From positions 1 to 64,000 of the forward strand of contig CAZSPZ010000002.1 of the NCBI GenBank assembly GCA_964608965.1: a DNA stretch of 64,000 nt. Direction: 5' to 3'. Below are positions 25,260-34,566 of this stretch, in pieces. The stretch's first letter is position 1. The number at the start of each line of letters is the position of its first letter. Source of the stretch: UBA10908 sp964608965 (GTDB lineage Bacteria > Bacillota > Clostridia > Peptostreptococcales > Anaerovoracaceae). The notes under the pieces were generated by a model. The model did not search any database. It was not told the origin of the DNA and worked only from the letters and a program-made list of their open reading frames with translations. A program made the position numbers and the translations under genes.

Positions 25260-25292
25260 AGCAAAGCTTTTTGTCCTCCGGGCTGTGCAAAA

Positions 25293-26630
25293 CTATTCTT
25301 CTGCCAGAAGCCTTTCGATGTTTAAGACGGTGGAACGAAGCTCTGCGTTTTTCTGAATTTCTCCTGAAATTTTCTCGTAACTGTGCCTTATGGTTGTATG
25401 GTCGCGGCTCCCGAATTCTTCCCCGATTTTCGGAAGGGAATAATTCGTCTTTTCCCGGATCAGGTAAATTGCAATCTGCCTTGGATAAGTAAAATTCCTG
25501 GCTCTCTTTGCAGATTCCATATCCGCGACCCGCACGCCGAAAAACGAAGCCACGGTTTTTTTGATAAGCGAAGGGGTCAGTTCCTTCTTTTTTATGGTAA
25601 AGACTTCGTTTAAAACGGTTTTAGCGAACTCTTTCGTAATTTTTTCGTTTGTTAAACTTGCATGAGCAAGAACTCTTGTAAAAGCGCCTTCCAACTCCCG
25701 GATATTCGTCTGAATATTTTGAGCGATTACTTCGAGCACCTCGTTGATGGAATCCGATACGACAATACCCTCTATTTCCGCTTTTTTTGTAAGGATCGCC
25801 ATACGCGTTTCATAATTGGGAGCCTGAATATCCGCAACCATTCCCCACGTAAAGCGGGAGCGCAGCCTTTCAGGTATGTCTCCGAGCTCTTTGGGCGGTC
25901 TGTCGCTGGAAAAAATAATTTGCTTTCCGGTATGATAGAGCGTGTCAAACGTGTTGAACACTTCTTCTTCCGTGCTTTCTCTTCCCTGTACGAACTGAAC
26001 ATCGTCGAAAAGCAGAACATCCACGGTTCTGTATTTATTGCGGAACGCTTCGTTTTTCTTTTCGCTGATTGCCTTTATCAGTTCATTCGTAAACATTTCC
26101 GAAGAAACATAAAGAACTTTGCGCTTTGGATCGCTGGACATGATAAACTGTCCGACAGCGTGCATAAGATGTGTTTTTCCAAGGCCCGCTCCGCCGTAAA
26201 GAAAGAGGGGATTATATTCTTTGGAATAGCCTTCGGCCACAGCGACGCAGACAGCGTGGGCAAGACGATTGTTGCTTCCCACGACAAAATTGTTAAAATT
26301 GTATTTTGGATTTAAATAGAGTTCGTCCGTAAACGGATTCGTATAGTTGCTCTTTTCTTCTATTTCTTCGGGCAACATGATGACAGGCTTTAAATCAAGA
26401 CCGAAAGCGACTTTAATCGCTTCCGCCAAAACATTTTTATAACGAGTTTCGATATATGAAATCAACATATCTCCGCCGGCAAAGGTGGACAAAATGAGTT
26501 TGCCTTCCTTTTCATTCACCCGAATGGGCTTTAAGGGGGCAAACCAGGTTTGCATGGATACAGAGGTTACATTATCGGCTAACAGCTCTAATACTTTTTC
26601 CCAGTTCTTATTGATTTCTGCCTTTGTCAT
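25293..26630 (-). CDS. dnaA: Chromosomal replication initiator DnaA
   Basis: A 445-residue initiator from the ATG at 26630. Domains: I (1-85, NKNWEKVLELL, helicase/partner binding), short linker II, III AAA+ (about 110-325; Walker A GGAGLGKTHLMHA, Walker B LLFDDVQF, sensor II region), IV DNA binding (about 350-445; GEEFGSRDHTTIRHSYEKI signature). An ATG 17 codons earlier (26681) overlaps the -10 hexamer TATAAT (26685-26680), so it would lie at or before the transcription start; the inner ATG matches the family N-terminus. DnaA boxes flank the gene on both sides, fitting autoregulation. Confidence 0.97.
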   Translation of the reverse strand: MTKAEINKNWEKVLELLADNVTSVSMQTWFAPLKPIRVNEKEGKLILSTFAGGDMLISYIETRYKNVLAEAIKVAFGLDLKPVIMLPEEIEEKSNYTNPFTDELYLNPKYNFNNFVVGSNNRLAHAVCVAVAEGYSKEYNPLFLYGGAGLGKTHLMHAVGQFIMSSDPKRKVLYVSSEMFTNELIKAISEKKNEAFRNKYRTVDVLLFDDVQFVQGRESTEEEVFNTFDTLYHTGKQIIFSSDRPPKELGDIPERLRSRFTWGMVADIQAPNYETRMAILTKKAEIEGIVVSDSINEVLEVIAQNIQTNIRELEGAFTRVLAHASLTNEKITKEFAKTVLNEVFTIKKKELTPSLIKKTVASFFGVRVADMESAKRARNFTYPRQIAIYLIREKTNYSLPKIGEEFGSRDHTTIRHSYEKISGEIQKNAELRSTVLNIERLLAEE

Positions 26631-26679
26631 TTCGTTTCTCTGAATTTCTATAGATTCCCTAAATGTATGGGTCGCTCTC

Positions 26680-26708
26680 ATTATAGCAAAAAAAGTTTTC
26701 CACAGGAA
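26680..26708 (-). promoter_or_regulatory. dnaA promoter, next to a DnaA box
   Basis: Minus strand TATAAT at 26685-26680; the -35 position (26708-26703) reads TTCCTG, a poor match, and overlaps the DnaA box TTTTCCACA at 26696-26704. DnaA binding there would block the promoter, the usual autoregulatory layout. Confidence 0.5.
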
Positions 26709-26768
26709 TAGACCATATTAAAACCGTAATATTTATTACTCCACAGGTTTTGCACAGGTTGTGGAAAA
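26696..26768. other. Upstream origin half: DnaA-box cluster
   Basis: Two good boxes: TTTTCCACA at 26696-26704 (plus) and its complement TGTGGAAAA at 26760-26768. Two weaker ones lie between (TACTCCACA at 26737-26745, TTTTGCACA at 26748-26756). With the dnaA-dnaN elements this gives a bipartite origin flanking dnaA. Confidence 0.72.
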
Positions 26769-27032
26769 CTTCTTCCCCAAAACCACCAGCCCATAGATGT
26801 TGTGGTCATAAATTATTTCGGCAAAAAAAAATAAAAAGAAAATAGAGAAGCGAAAAGCGAAAATGCCAAAAAAATTCCGGCAGGAAGAGTGCGACGATAA
26901 AAAAGAGACGCAAAAGCCTGAAATTCGTGGGAGTTATGTGTGAAATTTAAAGTCGCGGAAAAACCAAAAATCGCCCCAGAGAGAGCCGCTTATGCGGTTT
27001 TTAATATTAGAAGGTCTTTTTGATTAAAATCG
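26769..27032. other. Gene-free stretch between the origin boxes and the gyrB promoter
   Basis: Strongly A/G-rich on the plus strand, with no credible protein gene; a 26-codon ORF at 26863 has no ribosome site. A weak hairpin (CCGC-TTAT-GCGG, 26986-26997) followed by a short T-run could end a small transcript. I see nothing else of note. Confidence 0.4.
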
Positions 27033-27061
27033 TTGCCTTGGGGAGGATTTTTTGCTATAAT
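27033..27061 (+). promoter_or_regulatory. gyrBA promoter
   Basis: TTGCCT (27033-27038), 17-nt spacer, perfect TATAAT (27056-27061) with an extended TGC just before it. It lies 56 nt upstream of the gyrB start. Confidence 0.8.
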
Positions 27062-27117
27062 TACATGGGTTTCGACCAGAAGAGTTGAAATGATATAAAA
27101 AGCTATTGGAGGAAGAA

Positions 27118-29061
27118 ATGTCGTTAGAAAATTCTAAGGAAATGTCGGTTACGAATCAAGAATATAACGCCGAACAAATTCAAGTATTGGAAGGTCTTGA
27201 GCCCGTCAGAAAGCGTCCGGGGATGTACATCGGTACAACCGGGCCAAGAGGACTTCATCATTTAGTATACGAAATTGTGGATAACAGCATAGACGAAGCG
27301 CTTGCCGGATTTTGCAAAAACATATCCGTCACCATAAAAGAAGACAATTCCATAGAGGTCGTGGACGATGGCCGGGGTATGCCCATCGATCTTCATCCAA
27401 AGCTCAAAAAGCCTGCAATGGAAGTCATTATGACCGTTCTTCATGCCGGCGGAAAGTTCGGAGAAGGCGGAGGATACAAGGTATCCGGAGGACTGCACGG
27501 TGTCGGTGCTTCTGTTGTAAACGCGCTGTCCTCTTACATGGAAGTCGAGAGCTGCAGAAACGGAAACAGATACCGTCAAACATACGCAAGAGGAAAAGTG
27601 ACGAGCGAGCTTACGATCGTGGGTGAATGTAAACACACAGGATCGCGGACGCTGTTTGTTCCGGACGAAGAGATTTTCGAAGAACTCGATTTCAATTATG
27701 AAACATTGGAATATCGTCTCCGGGAAATGGCTTTCTTAAACAAAGGCATAAAAATCATTTTAAAGGACGAAAGAGCAGACAGAAAAAAGTCCAATACGTT
27801 CCACTACGAGGGAGGTATTAAGGAATTCGTCAAACACCAGAACAGAAACAAGGAAGTCATTCATCCGGACATCATCTACTTTGAGTTTCAAAAAAAGGAA
27901 CAAGAAGTGGAAATTGCCATGCAGTATACAGACCGCTACACGGAAATGATCCTTTCATATGCGAATAATATCAATACGACCGAAGGCGGCTCCCACATGG
28001 TCGGGTTTAAGTCGGCTTTAACGCGCGTCTTTAACGATTACGCAAAGCGCAATAAGTTTATTAAAGAAAACGAAGAAGGGCTTGCCGGAGAAGATATTCG
28101 GGAAGGGCTTACCGCTATTATTTCCGTTAAACTTACACAGCCTCAGTTCGAAGGACAAACAAAGACGAAACTGGGAAATTCTGAAATGAGAGGCTTTGTC
28201 GAGACAACGACCAACGAACATCTCATGGCCTTTTTAGAAGAAAACCCGCAGCAGGCGAGAATTATTTTAGATAAATGCCTCAGAGCGGCAAGAGCCAGAG
28301 AAGCGGCAAGAAAAGCAAGAGAGCTGACCAGAAGAAAAGGCGTGCTCGACGATATGTCTTTGCCTGGCAAGCTGGCGGATTGTTCTGAAAAAGATCCGGT
28401 TCTATCCGAAATTTTCATCGTCGAAGGAGATTCCGCAGGCGGTTCTGCCAAGCAAGGCAGAGATCGGGCAAGGCAGGCCATTCTCCCCTTGCGCGGAAAA
28501 ATTCTGAACGTGGAAAAAGCCAGACTGGATAAGATGTTGAATTCCGAAGAAATCAAAAATATGATTACGGCGTTCGGCTGCAGTATAGGCAATGAATTTA
28601 ATATCGAAAAGCTTCGCTACCACAAAATTATCATCATGACAGATGCTGATGTGGACGGAGCGCATATCAGAACTCTTCTTTTGACGTTCTTTTACAGATA
28701 CATGACACCGCTCATCGAAGGTGGCTTTGTGTACGCTGCGCAGCCTCCTCTTTTCCAGGTCAAAAAAGGAAAGGAAGTGTACTACACCTATTCCGAAAGA
28801 GAGCAGGAAAAGCTTCTTGCCGAAATAGCGGATAAGCCCGGTGGAAAACCCGGAATTCAAAGGTACAAGGGCCTTGGAGAAATGGATTTCCACCAGCTCT
28901 GGGAAACGACGATGGACTACAGCAACAGAACGCTTATACAGATCACGTTGGAAGACGTAGCGGCTGCGGACGAAATTTTTACCACCTTAATGGGAGATAA
29001 AGTGCCGCCTCGTAAGAAATTCATCGAAGAAAACGCGAAATACGCGAAGCTTGATATATAG
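27118..29061 (+). CDS. gyrB: DNA gyrase subunit B
   Basis: A 647-residue ATPase subunit of the enzyme that introduces negative supercoils. The GHKL ATP site is visible (YEIVDNSIDEALAG; VVDDGRGMPID; GGLHGVGASVVNALS), then the transducer domain and the TOPRIM region (IVEGDSAGGSAKQGRDR; MTDADVDGAHIRTL), ending in the gyrase C-terminal RYKGLGEMD. The ATG at 27118 is used because GGAGG lies 5 nt upstream; a TTG four codons earlier overlaps that site. Transcribed away from dnaA and followed 14 nt later by gyrA. Confidence 0.98.
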   Translation: MSLENSKEMSVTNQEYNAEQIQVLEGLEPVRKRPGMYIGTTGPRGLHHLVYEIVDNSIDEALAGFCKNISVTIKEDNSIEVVDDGRGMPIDLHPKLKKPAMEVIMTVLHAGGKFGEGGGYKVSGGLHGVGASVVNALSSYMEVESCRNGNRYRQTYARGKVTSELTIVGECKHTGSRTLFVPDEEIFEELDFNYETLEYRLREMAFLNKGIKIILKDERADRKKSNTFHYEGGIKEFVKHQNRNKEVIHPDIIYFEFQKKEQEVEIAMQYTDRYTEMILSYANNINTTEGGSHMVGFKSALTRVFNDYAKRNKFIKENEEGLAGEDIREGLTAIISVKLTQPQFEGQTKTKLGNSEMRGFVETTTNEHLMAFLEENPQQARIILDKCLRAARAREAARKARELTRRKGVLDDMSLPGKLADCSEKDPVLSEIFIVEGDSAGGSAKQGRDRARQAILPLRGKILNVEKARLDKMLNSEEIKNMITAFGCSIGNEFNIEKLRYHKIIIMTDADVDGAHIRTLLLTFFYRYMTPLIEGGFVYAAQPPLFQVKKGKEVYYTYSEREQEKLLAEIADKPGGKPGIQRYKGLGEMDFHQLWETTMDYSNRTLIQITLEDVAAADEIFTTLMGDKVPPRKKFIEENAKYAKLDI

Positions 29062-29075
29062 GGTAGGAGAAGAAA

Positions 29076-31595
29076 ATGTCGGATTTATTACAAGATAGAA
29101 AACTGATACAACACGAAATTCACGACGAGATGAAAAACTCCTACATCGACTATGCCATGAGTGTAATCGTAGGACGTGCTTTGCCGGATGTTCGGGACGG
29201 ACTAAAGCCGGTGCACAGAAGGATTCTTTATGGAATGAGCGAGCTGGGTGTTACGCCCGATAAGCCACATAAGAAATCCGCCCGTATCGTCGGTGAAGTT
29301 ATGGGTAAGTTTCATCCCCACGGCGACAGTTCGATTTACGATGCCATGGTTCGTATGGCGCAGGATTTTTCCATCCGCTATATGCTGGTGGACGGCCACG
29401 GAAACTTTGGATCGGTAGACGGAGACGGCGCCGCCGCCATGCGTTATACCGAAGCCAGGATGACTCCGTTTGCTTTGGAAATGCTGCGGGATATCGAAAA
29501 AGACACCGTAGATTTTATGCCCAATTTCGACGAAGAAGAAAAAGAACCTGTCGTTCTTCCCAGCCGATTCCCCAATCTTCTTGTCAACGGGAGCAACGGT
29601 ATCGCAGTAGGCATGGCAACCTCTATTCCCCCTCATAATTTAAGAGAAGTAATAGACGGCGCCATAAAATTAATCGACGACGAAAACGCCACGGTGGAAG
29701 ATCTTATAAAAATCATCAAGGCGCCGGATTTCCCCACCGGTGCGATTATCATGGGAAAAGGCGGAGCAAAAGAAGCGTACAGAACAGGGCTTGGTAAAGT
29801 AAAAGTTCGCTCCCGTGCAGAAATAGAAGAAACCTCCAGAGGGCGCTCTCAGATTATCGTCACGGAAATTCCTTATCAGGTGAACAAGGCCCGCTTGATT
29901 GAAAAGATTGCGGATCTGGTCAAAGAAAAGAAAATAGACGGAATTTCCGCCATTCGCGACGAGTCCAACCGCAACGGTATGCGGATCGTCATCGAGCTCA
30001 AATCGACGGCAAATCCCCAGATTACGTTGAACAGGCTCTACAAGCATACCTCCATGGAAGAGAGTTACAGCATGATCATGCTCGCGCTCGTGGACGGTCA
30101 GCCCAAAGTTTTAAATATTCACGAAATTTTAAGCGCGTACCTTAAACACCAAAAGGAAGTTCTTACAAGGCGGACCAGATTTGATCTGGCCAAAGCGGAA
30201 GCCAGGGCACATATCCTGGAAGGACTTCGCATCGCCCTGGATAATATCGACGAAATAATCAAGGTGATTCGCGCTTCTTACAGCGATGCCAAAGAACGCT
30301 TAATGGAGCGGTTCGGCCTTTCGGAAATTCAGGCGCAGGCCATTTTGGAAATGCAGCTTCGAAGACTCCAGGGGTTGGAACGTAAAAAAATAGAAGAAGA
30401 ATACGCGGAATTGATGTCCAAGATTGCTTACTACAAAGAACTTCTGGCGGACGAAAAAATGCTGATGTCAGTAATAAAAGACGAGCTTCTTGAAATAAGA
30501 AACAAGTACGGAGACGATCGTCGAACACAGATTGTCGCCGATGCGGAAGAGTTCGAAGACGCCGATCTGATTGCAGAGCAAAACGTGATGATAACCCTTA
30601 CCCATTTGGGCTACATTAAGCGCATTACGGCCGACACGTACAGAACGCAAAAACGAGGCGGAAAAGGCATTATGGGTCTGGTTACGCGAGAAAACGATTT
30701 CGTTAAAAACCTGATCAGCACCTCTACGCACGACTATCTGATGTTCTTTACAAACACAGGAAAAGCTCACCGTATAAAGGCTTACGAAATTCCCGAAGCG
30801 CAAAGAGCGGCAAAAGGAACGCCTGCCGTCAACTTCCTTAACCTGATGCAAAGAGAGCGCATCACTGCGGTCATTCCTATCAAGGACTTTACCCAGGACA
30901 AGTATCTTATTGCGGTAACAAAGAACGGCATCATAAAGAAGATGCATATTTCGGAATTTGACACGAACAGAAAAGCGGGTCTCATCGCCATTAAACTAAA
31001 AGACGGAGACGATTTAATCGGCATCAAGGAGACGACCGGAACAAGCAACGTTATTATCGTCACCAAACGCGGCAAGTGCATCTGTTTCAGCGAAGAGGAC
31101 GTAAGGCCCATGGGCAGAGCTGCCGGCGGCGTACGGGCTATCACGCTGGATAAGAACGACGAAGTGGTCGCCATGGAGCTTGCCGAAAAGAACGAAGAGC
31201 TTTTGGTTGTAACGAAAAACGGCTACGGAAAACGTACGGCCGTCAAAGAATATAAAATCCAGGCTCGAGGCGGAAAAGGACTTCTGACGTACGATAAGAC
31301 AAAGTTCTCAAAGACAGGAGAGCTGATCGGCGCAATGGTCGTAAACGACAACGACGATGTCTTGCTTATTAACTCCGATGCAATCATCATACGCATTAAC
31401 GCCGGAGAGGTATCAAGGCTTGGAAGAACGACGCAGGGTGTTCGCATTATGAGAGTCAACGAGGACGCCAATATCATCACGATGGCAAAGGCCATCAGGG
31501 AAGATGAAGCGCTCGAATTCGAGGGCGATTCGGAAGCCGCGGAAGAACCTGACCAAGAAAACGATGACCAGCTGACGCTGGAAGTCGAAGAATAA
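29076..31595 (+). CDS. gyrA: DNA gyrase subunit A
   Basis: An 839-residue subunit that cleaves and rejoins DNA. The quinolone-determining segment reads HPHGDSSIYDAM, with the drug-contact Ser and Asp positions in their sensitive-type state; the catalytic Tyr is in AMRYTEARM. Six C-terminal beta-pinwheel repeats follow, including the GyrA-box-like segment TQKRGGKGIMG that distinguishes gyrase from topoisomerase IV. An acidic tail (residues about 810-839) ends the protein. Forms the gyrBA operon. Confidence 0.98.
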   Translation: MSDLLQDRKLIQHEIHDEMKNSYIDYAMSVIVGRALPDVRDGLKPVHRRILYGMSELGVTPDKPHKKSARIVGEVMGKFHPHGDSSIYDAMVRMAQDFSIRYMLVDGHGNFGSVDGDGAAAMRYTEARMTPFALEMLRDIEKDTVDFMPNFDEEEKEPVVLPSRFPNLLVNGSNGIAVGMATSIPPHNLREVIDGAIKLIDDENATVEDLIKIIKAPDFPTGAIIMGKGGAKEAYRTGLGKVKVRSRAEIEETSRGRSQIIVTEIPYQVNKARLIEKIADLVKEKKIDGISAIRDESNRNGMRIVIELKSTANPQITLNRLYKHTSMEESYSMIMLALVDGQPKVLNIHEILSAYLKHQKEVLTRRTRFDLAKAEARAHILEGLRIALDNIDEIIKVIRASYSDAKERLMERFGLSEIQAQAILEMQLRRLQGLERKKIEEEYAELMSKIAYYKELLADEKMLMSVIKDELLEIRNKYGDDRRTQIVADAEEFEDADLIAEQNVMITLTHLGYIKRITADTYRTQKRGGKGIMGLVTRENDFVKNLISTSTHDYLMFFTNTGKAHRIKAYEIPEAQRAAKGTPAVNFLNLMQRERITAVIPIKDFTQDKYLIAVTKNGIIKKMHISEFDTNRKAGLIAIKLKDGDDLIGIKETTGTSNVIIVTKRGKCICFSEEDVRPMGRAAGGVRAITLDKNDEVVAMELAEKNEELLVVTKNGYGKRTAVKEYKIQARGGKGLLTYDKTKFSKTGELIGAMVVNDNDDVLLINSDAIIIRINAGEVSRLGRTTQGVRIMRVNEDANIITMAKAIREDEALEFEGDSEAAEEPDQENDDQLTLEVEE

Positions 31596-31644
31596 AGCAG
31601 ACGACGAACCTCCCGAAGGGGAGAACCAGGAGGATGACGGCGCA

Positions 31645-32835
31645 ATGATTTCAAAAGAAGAGACCACTTCACTGCTGCGGGAACTCGTGGCCATTGCCAG
31701 CCCGTATTTTAAAGAAGAAGAAATCATGGCGATGGTAAAAAAGTGGTTCAACGACCGTGGAATGCCCGCAGTATTTCATGAATATCACGAAGCGAAAGTG
31801 ACGGATTTTCACGGAAAAAATGTTGTGCTCACTTTGCCGGGTTCAAAAGAAGGTCCTGTTGTTCATCTGAACGGACATTTGGATACCGTGGGCGTTTGCA
31901 GCGGTTGGAGTAAAAATCCATCCGGCCAGACGGAAGGCGAAAAATTTTACGGTGTAGGTGCGCTGGACATGAAAGCCGGTTGTGCCGCCATCATGCTTGC
32001 CGTTTCTGAATTTTACAAGCAGCACAAGAAATTCGACGGTACGATAAAAGCATCGTTTGTGTCCGTCGAAGAAGGCCCTTACGGCATGGGAACGAATGCG
32101 CTGATCGAAGACGGGTATTTGGAGGATGTGGACGTTTCTGTCATCACGGAACCAAGTTCCGGCTTTCAGGGCGAGCCGTTTCCCATGGTAAGTTTAGGCG
32201 CCAGAGGCGGATACGGACTGGAAATTGAGTTGTTCGGAAAATCCACCCATGCGGCAACGCCCGAAGCAGGCATCAGCGCCGCAGAAGATGCCGCAGCTGT
32301 CATTTGCGAATTAAAAAACATAAAATTTCGTGCAGACGAATATTTGGGAAAAGGCACTTGCTGTGTGATTGCGATGCAAGCAGACGGCGGCGCCTGCAGC
32401 GTGCCCGACTATGCCAAAATAAAATTATTCTGGCATATCGTGCGAGGCGAAAACGAGAAGACAATTACAAAAGATATCCAAGAAGCAGTCGAAAGAGCAA
32501 AAATTAAAGGAGAGTACGCCATTAAATTCAGAGAGGCTCCTTCGGAAGCGTCAAAAGGATTTTTGCCGTACACTACGCCTTCAACGGATCCAATGGTTTT
32601 GAAATTTGCGGAATCCGTAAAAAAAATCTGCGGAAAAGAGCCTGCCTATTCGTATTTTCAAGGCATCGGCGACTTTAACTATTTGGGAACACGTCTTGAT
32701 GCGCCGGCTATCGTCTTTGGACCTTCCGGTGAAAACTGCCATGCGCAAGATGAGTATGTGGAACTGGATTCCGTACATCAGACAGCATTGATTCTCTATG
32801 ATTTTCTTGAAGAAGCGCTGATCAGGGAAATTTAG
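31645..32835 (+). CDS. M20-family metallopeptidase (ArgE/DapE/YgeY-like)
   Basis: A 396-residue zinc amidohydrolase. Metal-site motifs: NGHLDTVGV (His and Asp of site one), GALDMKAGCAA (bridging Asp), VEEG (catalytic and metal Glu), and the dimerisation domain around 175-285 (GKSTHAATPEAG). Closest in feel to the YgeY/DapE branch; the substrate, probably an acylated amino acid or dipeptide, cannot be told. AGGAGG lies 11 nt before the ATG. It follows gyrA by 49 nt without a clear terminator, so it may be on the gyrBA transcript. Confidence 0.85.
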   Translation: MISKEETTSLLRELVAIASPYFKEEEIMAMVKKWFNDRGMPAVFHEYHEAKVTDFHGKNVVLTLPGSKEGPVVHLNGHLDTVGVCSGWSKNPSGQTEGEKFYGVGALDMKAGCAAIMLAVSEFYKQHKKFDGTIKASFVSVEEGPYGMGTNALIEDGYLEDVDVSVITEPSSGFQGEPFPMVSLGARGGYGLEIELFGKSTHAATPEAGISAAEDAAAVICELKNIKFRADEYLGKGTCCVIAMQADGGACSVPDYAKIKLFWHIVRGENEKTITKDIQEAVERAKIKGEYAIKFREAPSEASKGFLPYTTPSTDPMVLKFAESVKKICGKEPAYSYFQGIGDFNYLGTRLDAPAIVFGPSGENCHAQDEYVELDSVHQTALILYDFLEEALIREI

Positions 32836-32837
32836 TG

Positions 32838-32866
32838 TTGGAAACAAAGCAACTTCAGGTTATAAT
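32838..32866 (+). promoter_or_regulatory. trpS promoter
   Basis: TTGGAA (32838-32843), 17-nt spacer, perfect TATAAT (32861-32866), immediately after the M20 gene. It gives a short leader of about 27 nt before the small upstream ORF. Confidence 0.68.
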
Positions 32867-32899
32867 GTTGCCTGTCATTCGAAAGAAAGGAGAAGCAGG

Positions 32900-32956
32900 A
32901 TGAAACGTATAGACCTTGTCGGTCTTGTTGCGTTAATTTTGCAGTCTATTCAATGA
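32900..32956 (+). CDS. 18-residue leader ORF overlapping trpS
   Basis: ATG at 32900 follows AAAGGAG by about 7 nt. The peptide (MKRIDLVGLVALILQSIQ) is hydrophobic and has no Trp. Its stop TGA overlaps the trpS start in the form ATGA, and trpS has no ribosome site of its own in the 15 nt before its ATG. This is the layout of translational coupling. Too short for homology; supported by the ribosome site and overlap only. Confidence 0.6.
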   Translation: MKRIDLVGLVALILQSIQ

Positions 32957-33933
32957 AAAGAGTATTTTCCGGCGTGCAGCCCACCGGTAACCTTCATATA
33001 GGAAATTATCTTGGCGCATTAAAACAATTTGTGGAGCTTCAGGACGAAAACGAATGCGTTTACTGTATCGTAGACCTTCATTCCATCACCATGCCCCAAG
33101 ATCCCAAAGTTTTGAGAGAGCATATATTGGACATAGCATCGCTTTATATGGCTGTGGGTATCGACCCCAAAAAATCCATCGTATTTGTTCAGTCCACCGT
33201 ACCCGCTCACACCGAGCTTTCGTGGATTCTTATGTGCAATTCTTACACGGGAGAACTTTCCCGCATGACACAGTTCAAGCAGAAAAGCAAAGACAGCGAG
33301 TCGGCTCCTACCGGCTTGTTTTGTTACCCCGTCCTGATGGCCGCGGACATTCTTTTGTACGATACGAATATCGTTCCTGTTGGAAACGATCAAAAACAGC
33401 ACATCGAATTGACGCGGGATATCGCCCTTCGCATCAACAATAAATACGGGGAGACTTTTGTGGTTCCCGAAGGCCGCTTCCTTAAAGAAGGCGCGCGCAT
33501 TATGGCTCTTGATAACCCCGAAAGCAAAATGAGCAAGAGCGCAGCCAACGAATTCAGCAGAATTTCCCTTTTGGATGAACCGGCTAAAATAAAAAAAGCA
33601 ATTATGCGTTCTACAACAGATTCGGACGGAGAAGTTCGCTTTGATACGGAAAACAAACCCGGCATAAGCAATCTTCTGAATATCTACAGCGCATTTTCAG
33701 GAAAACCTGTAAAAGAAATCGAAAAGCAGTACGAAGGCCAGGGATACGGAACGTTTAAAAAGGATCTTGTGGAAATTACGGCAGAAGCCCTTGCGCCCAT
33801 ACAAGAAAAATACAGTCAAATCAGACACTCTCCGGAGCTGATTGAGACTCTTAAAGACGGTGCCCAAAGAGCAGACGCCATCGCGCAAAAAACCATAAAA
33901 AGGGCAAGAGAGCGTTTCGGCCTGGGGTTATAG
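32953..33933 (+). CDS. trpS: Tryptophanyl-tRNA synthetase
   Basis: A 326-residue class I synthetase that charges tRNA-Trp. The HIGH-type motif is PTGNLHIGNYLGAL (residues 10-23) and the KMSKS motif is in ESKMSKSA (about 192). The Trp pocket segment GLFCYPVLMAADILLYD is intact. Length is normal for the bacterial form. Expression probably depends on translation of the overlapping leader ORF. A T-box is not present; the 5' leader is too short for one. Confidence 0.97.
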   Translation: MKRVFSGVQPTGNLHIGNYLGALKQFVELQDENECVYCIVDLHSITMPQDPKVLREHILDIASLYMAVGIDPKKSIVFVQSTVPAHTELSWILMCNSYTGELSRMTQFKQKSKDSESAPTGLFCYPVLMAADILLYDTNIVPVGNDQKQHIELTRDIALRINNKYGETFVVPEGRFLKEGARIMALDNPESKMSKSAANEFSRISLLDEPAKIKKAIMRSTTDSDGEVRFDTENKPGISNLLNIYSAFSGKPVKEIEKQYEGQGYGTFKKDLVEITAEALAPIQEKYSQIRHSPELIETLKDGAQRADAIAQKTIKRARERFGLGL

Positions 33934-34010
33934 AGCGTTACAGACAGAAAGAATGAAAGAAAAGTTATCAGACAATTTAAAGGACAAGTTGAAAGCATAG
34001 AGGAGAAAAA

Positions 34011-34538
34011 ATGAAACACGAGAGCGTTACAGCAGAAAAAAGAGCGGTAATGAGCGTTGCCGATGCCATGATGGCCGCCGCCAGAACTGCACCCAAGGGA
34101 AAAGGAATGGACTGCCTGGACACATTCTATTTGGAAGGCGAGGACAAAGATAATTTTACGCAGAGCATGAGAGAATACGGCACAGAGATCGGAGCGGATT
34201 TTTTCTTAAGGGATGCAGCGAATATCGATAAAGCAACAGCAGTTGTTTTCTTTGGTTCAAAAGAATATTATCACGGACTCAACTGCGGATTTTGTGGAAA
34301 ACCCGATTGCGCAAAAGCTTTGGAAGATGGAGTAAGCTGTGCAATCGTCCAAACAGATCTTGGAATAGCCATAGGCTCTGCAGTATCTTTAGCCGCTGAC
34401 AATCGCATCGACAACAGAGTCATGTATTCTGCAGGCAAAACAGCAATGAAATTAGGCCTCTTTTCGGGAAAAGTAACCTCCGCATATGCCGTACCACTTT
34501 CCGTCAGTTCAAAAAGCGTATTTTTCGACAGAAAATAG
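34011..34538 (+). CDS. DUF2148 ferredoxin-domain protein
   Basis: A 175-residue protein of the DUF2148 family. The N-terminus (VADAMMAAARTAPKGKGMD) and the cysteine cluster NCGFCGKPDCAKALEDG with a further Cys shortly after are the family hallmarks, suggesting an iron-sulfur site. Function is unknown; a redox role in anaerobes is inferred. GAGG precedes the ATG by 7 nt. It is followed 28 nt later by the YczE-like gene. Confidence 0.85.
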   Translation: MKHESVTAEKRAVMSVADAMMAAARTAPKGKGMDCLDTFYLEGEDKDNFTQSMREYGTEIGADFFLRDAANIDKATAVVFFGSKEYYHGLNCGFCGKPDCAKALEDGVSCAIVQTDLGIAIGSAVSLAADNRIDNRVMYSAGKTAMKLGLFSGKVTSAYAVPLSVSSKSVFFDRK

Positions 34539-34566
34539 CGTTACAACCCCGATCAGAGGAGAAAAA

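Noticed and set aside
26863..26943. 26-residue ORF between the origin boxes and gyrB
   Set aside because: No ribosome site, poor start context, low-complexity Lys-rich sequence.
28143..31174. Minus-strand ORFs inside gyrB and gyrA
   Set aside because: Antisense shadows of strongly conserved genes.
31634..31648. Mini-ORF overlapping the M20 peptidase start
   Set aside because: Its ATG touches AGGAGG with no spacing, so ribosomes would favour the ATG at 31645.
32836..32899. T-box riboswitch before trpS
   Set aside because: The leader between promoter and ORF is about 27 nt, too short for a T-box, and no terminator is present.
33953..34000. 15-residue ORF between trpS and the DUF2148 gene
   Set aside because: No clear ribosome site and nothing to support expression; the region is A-rich by composition.
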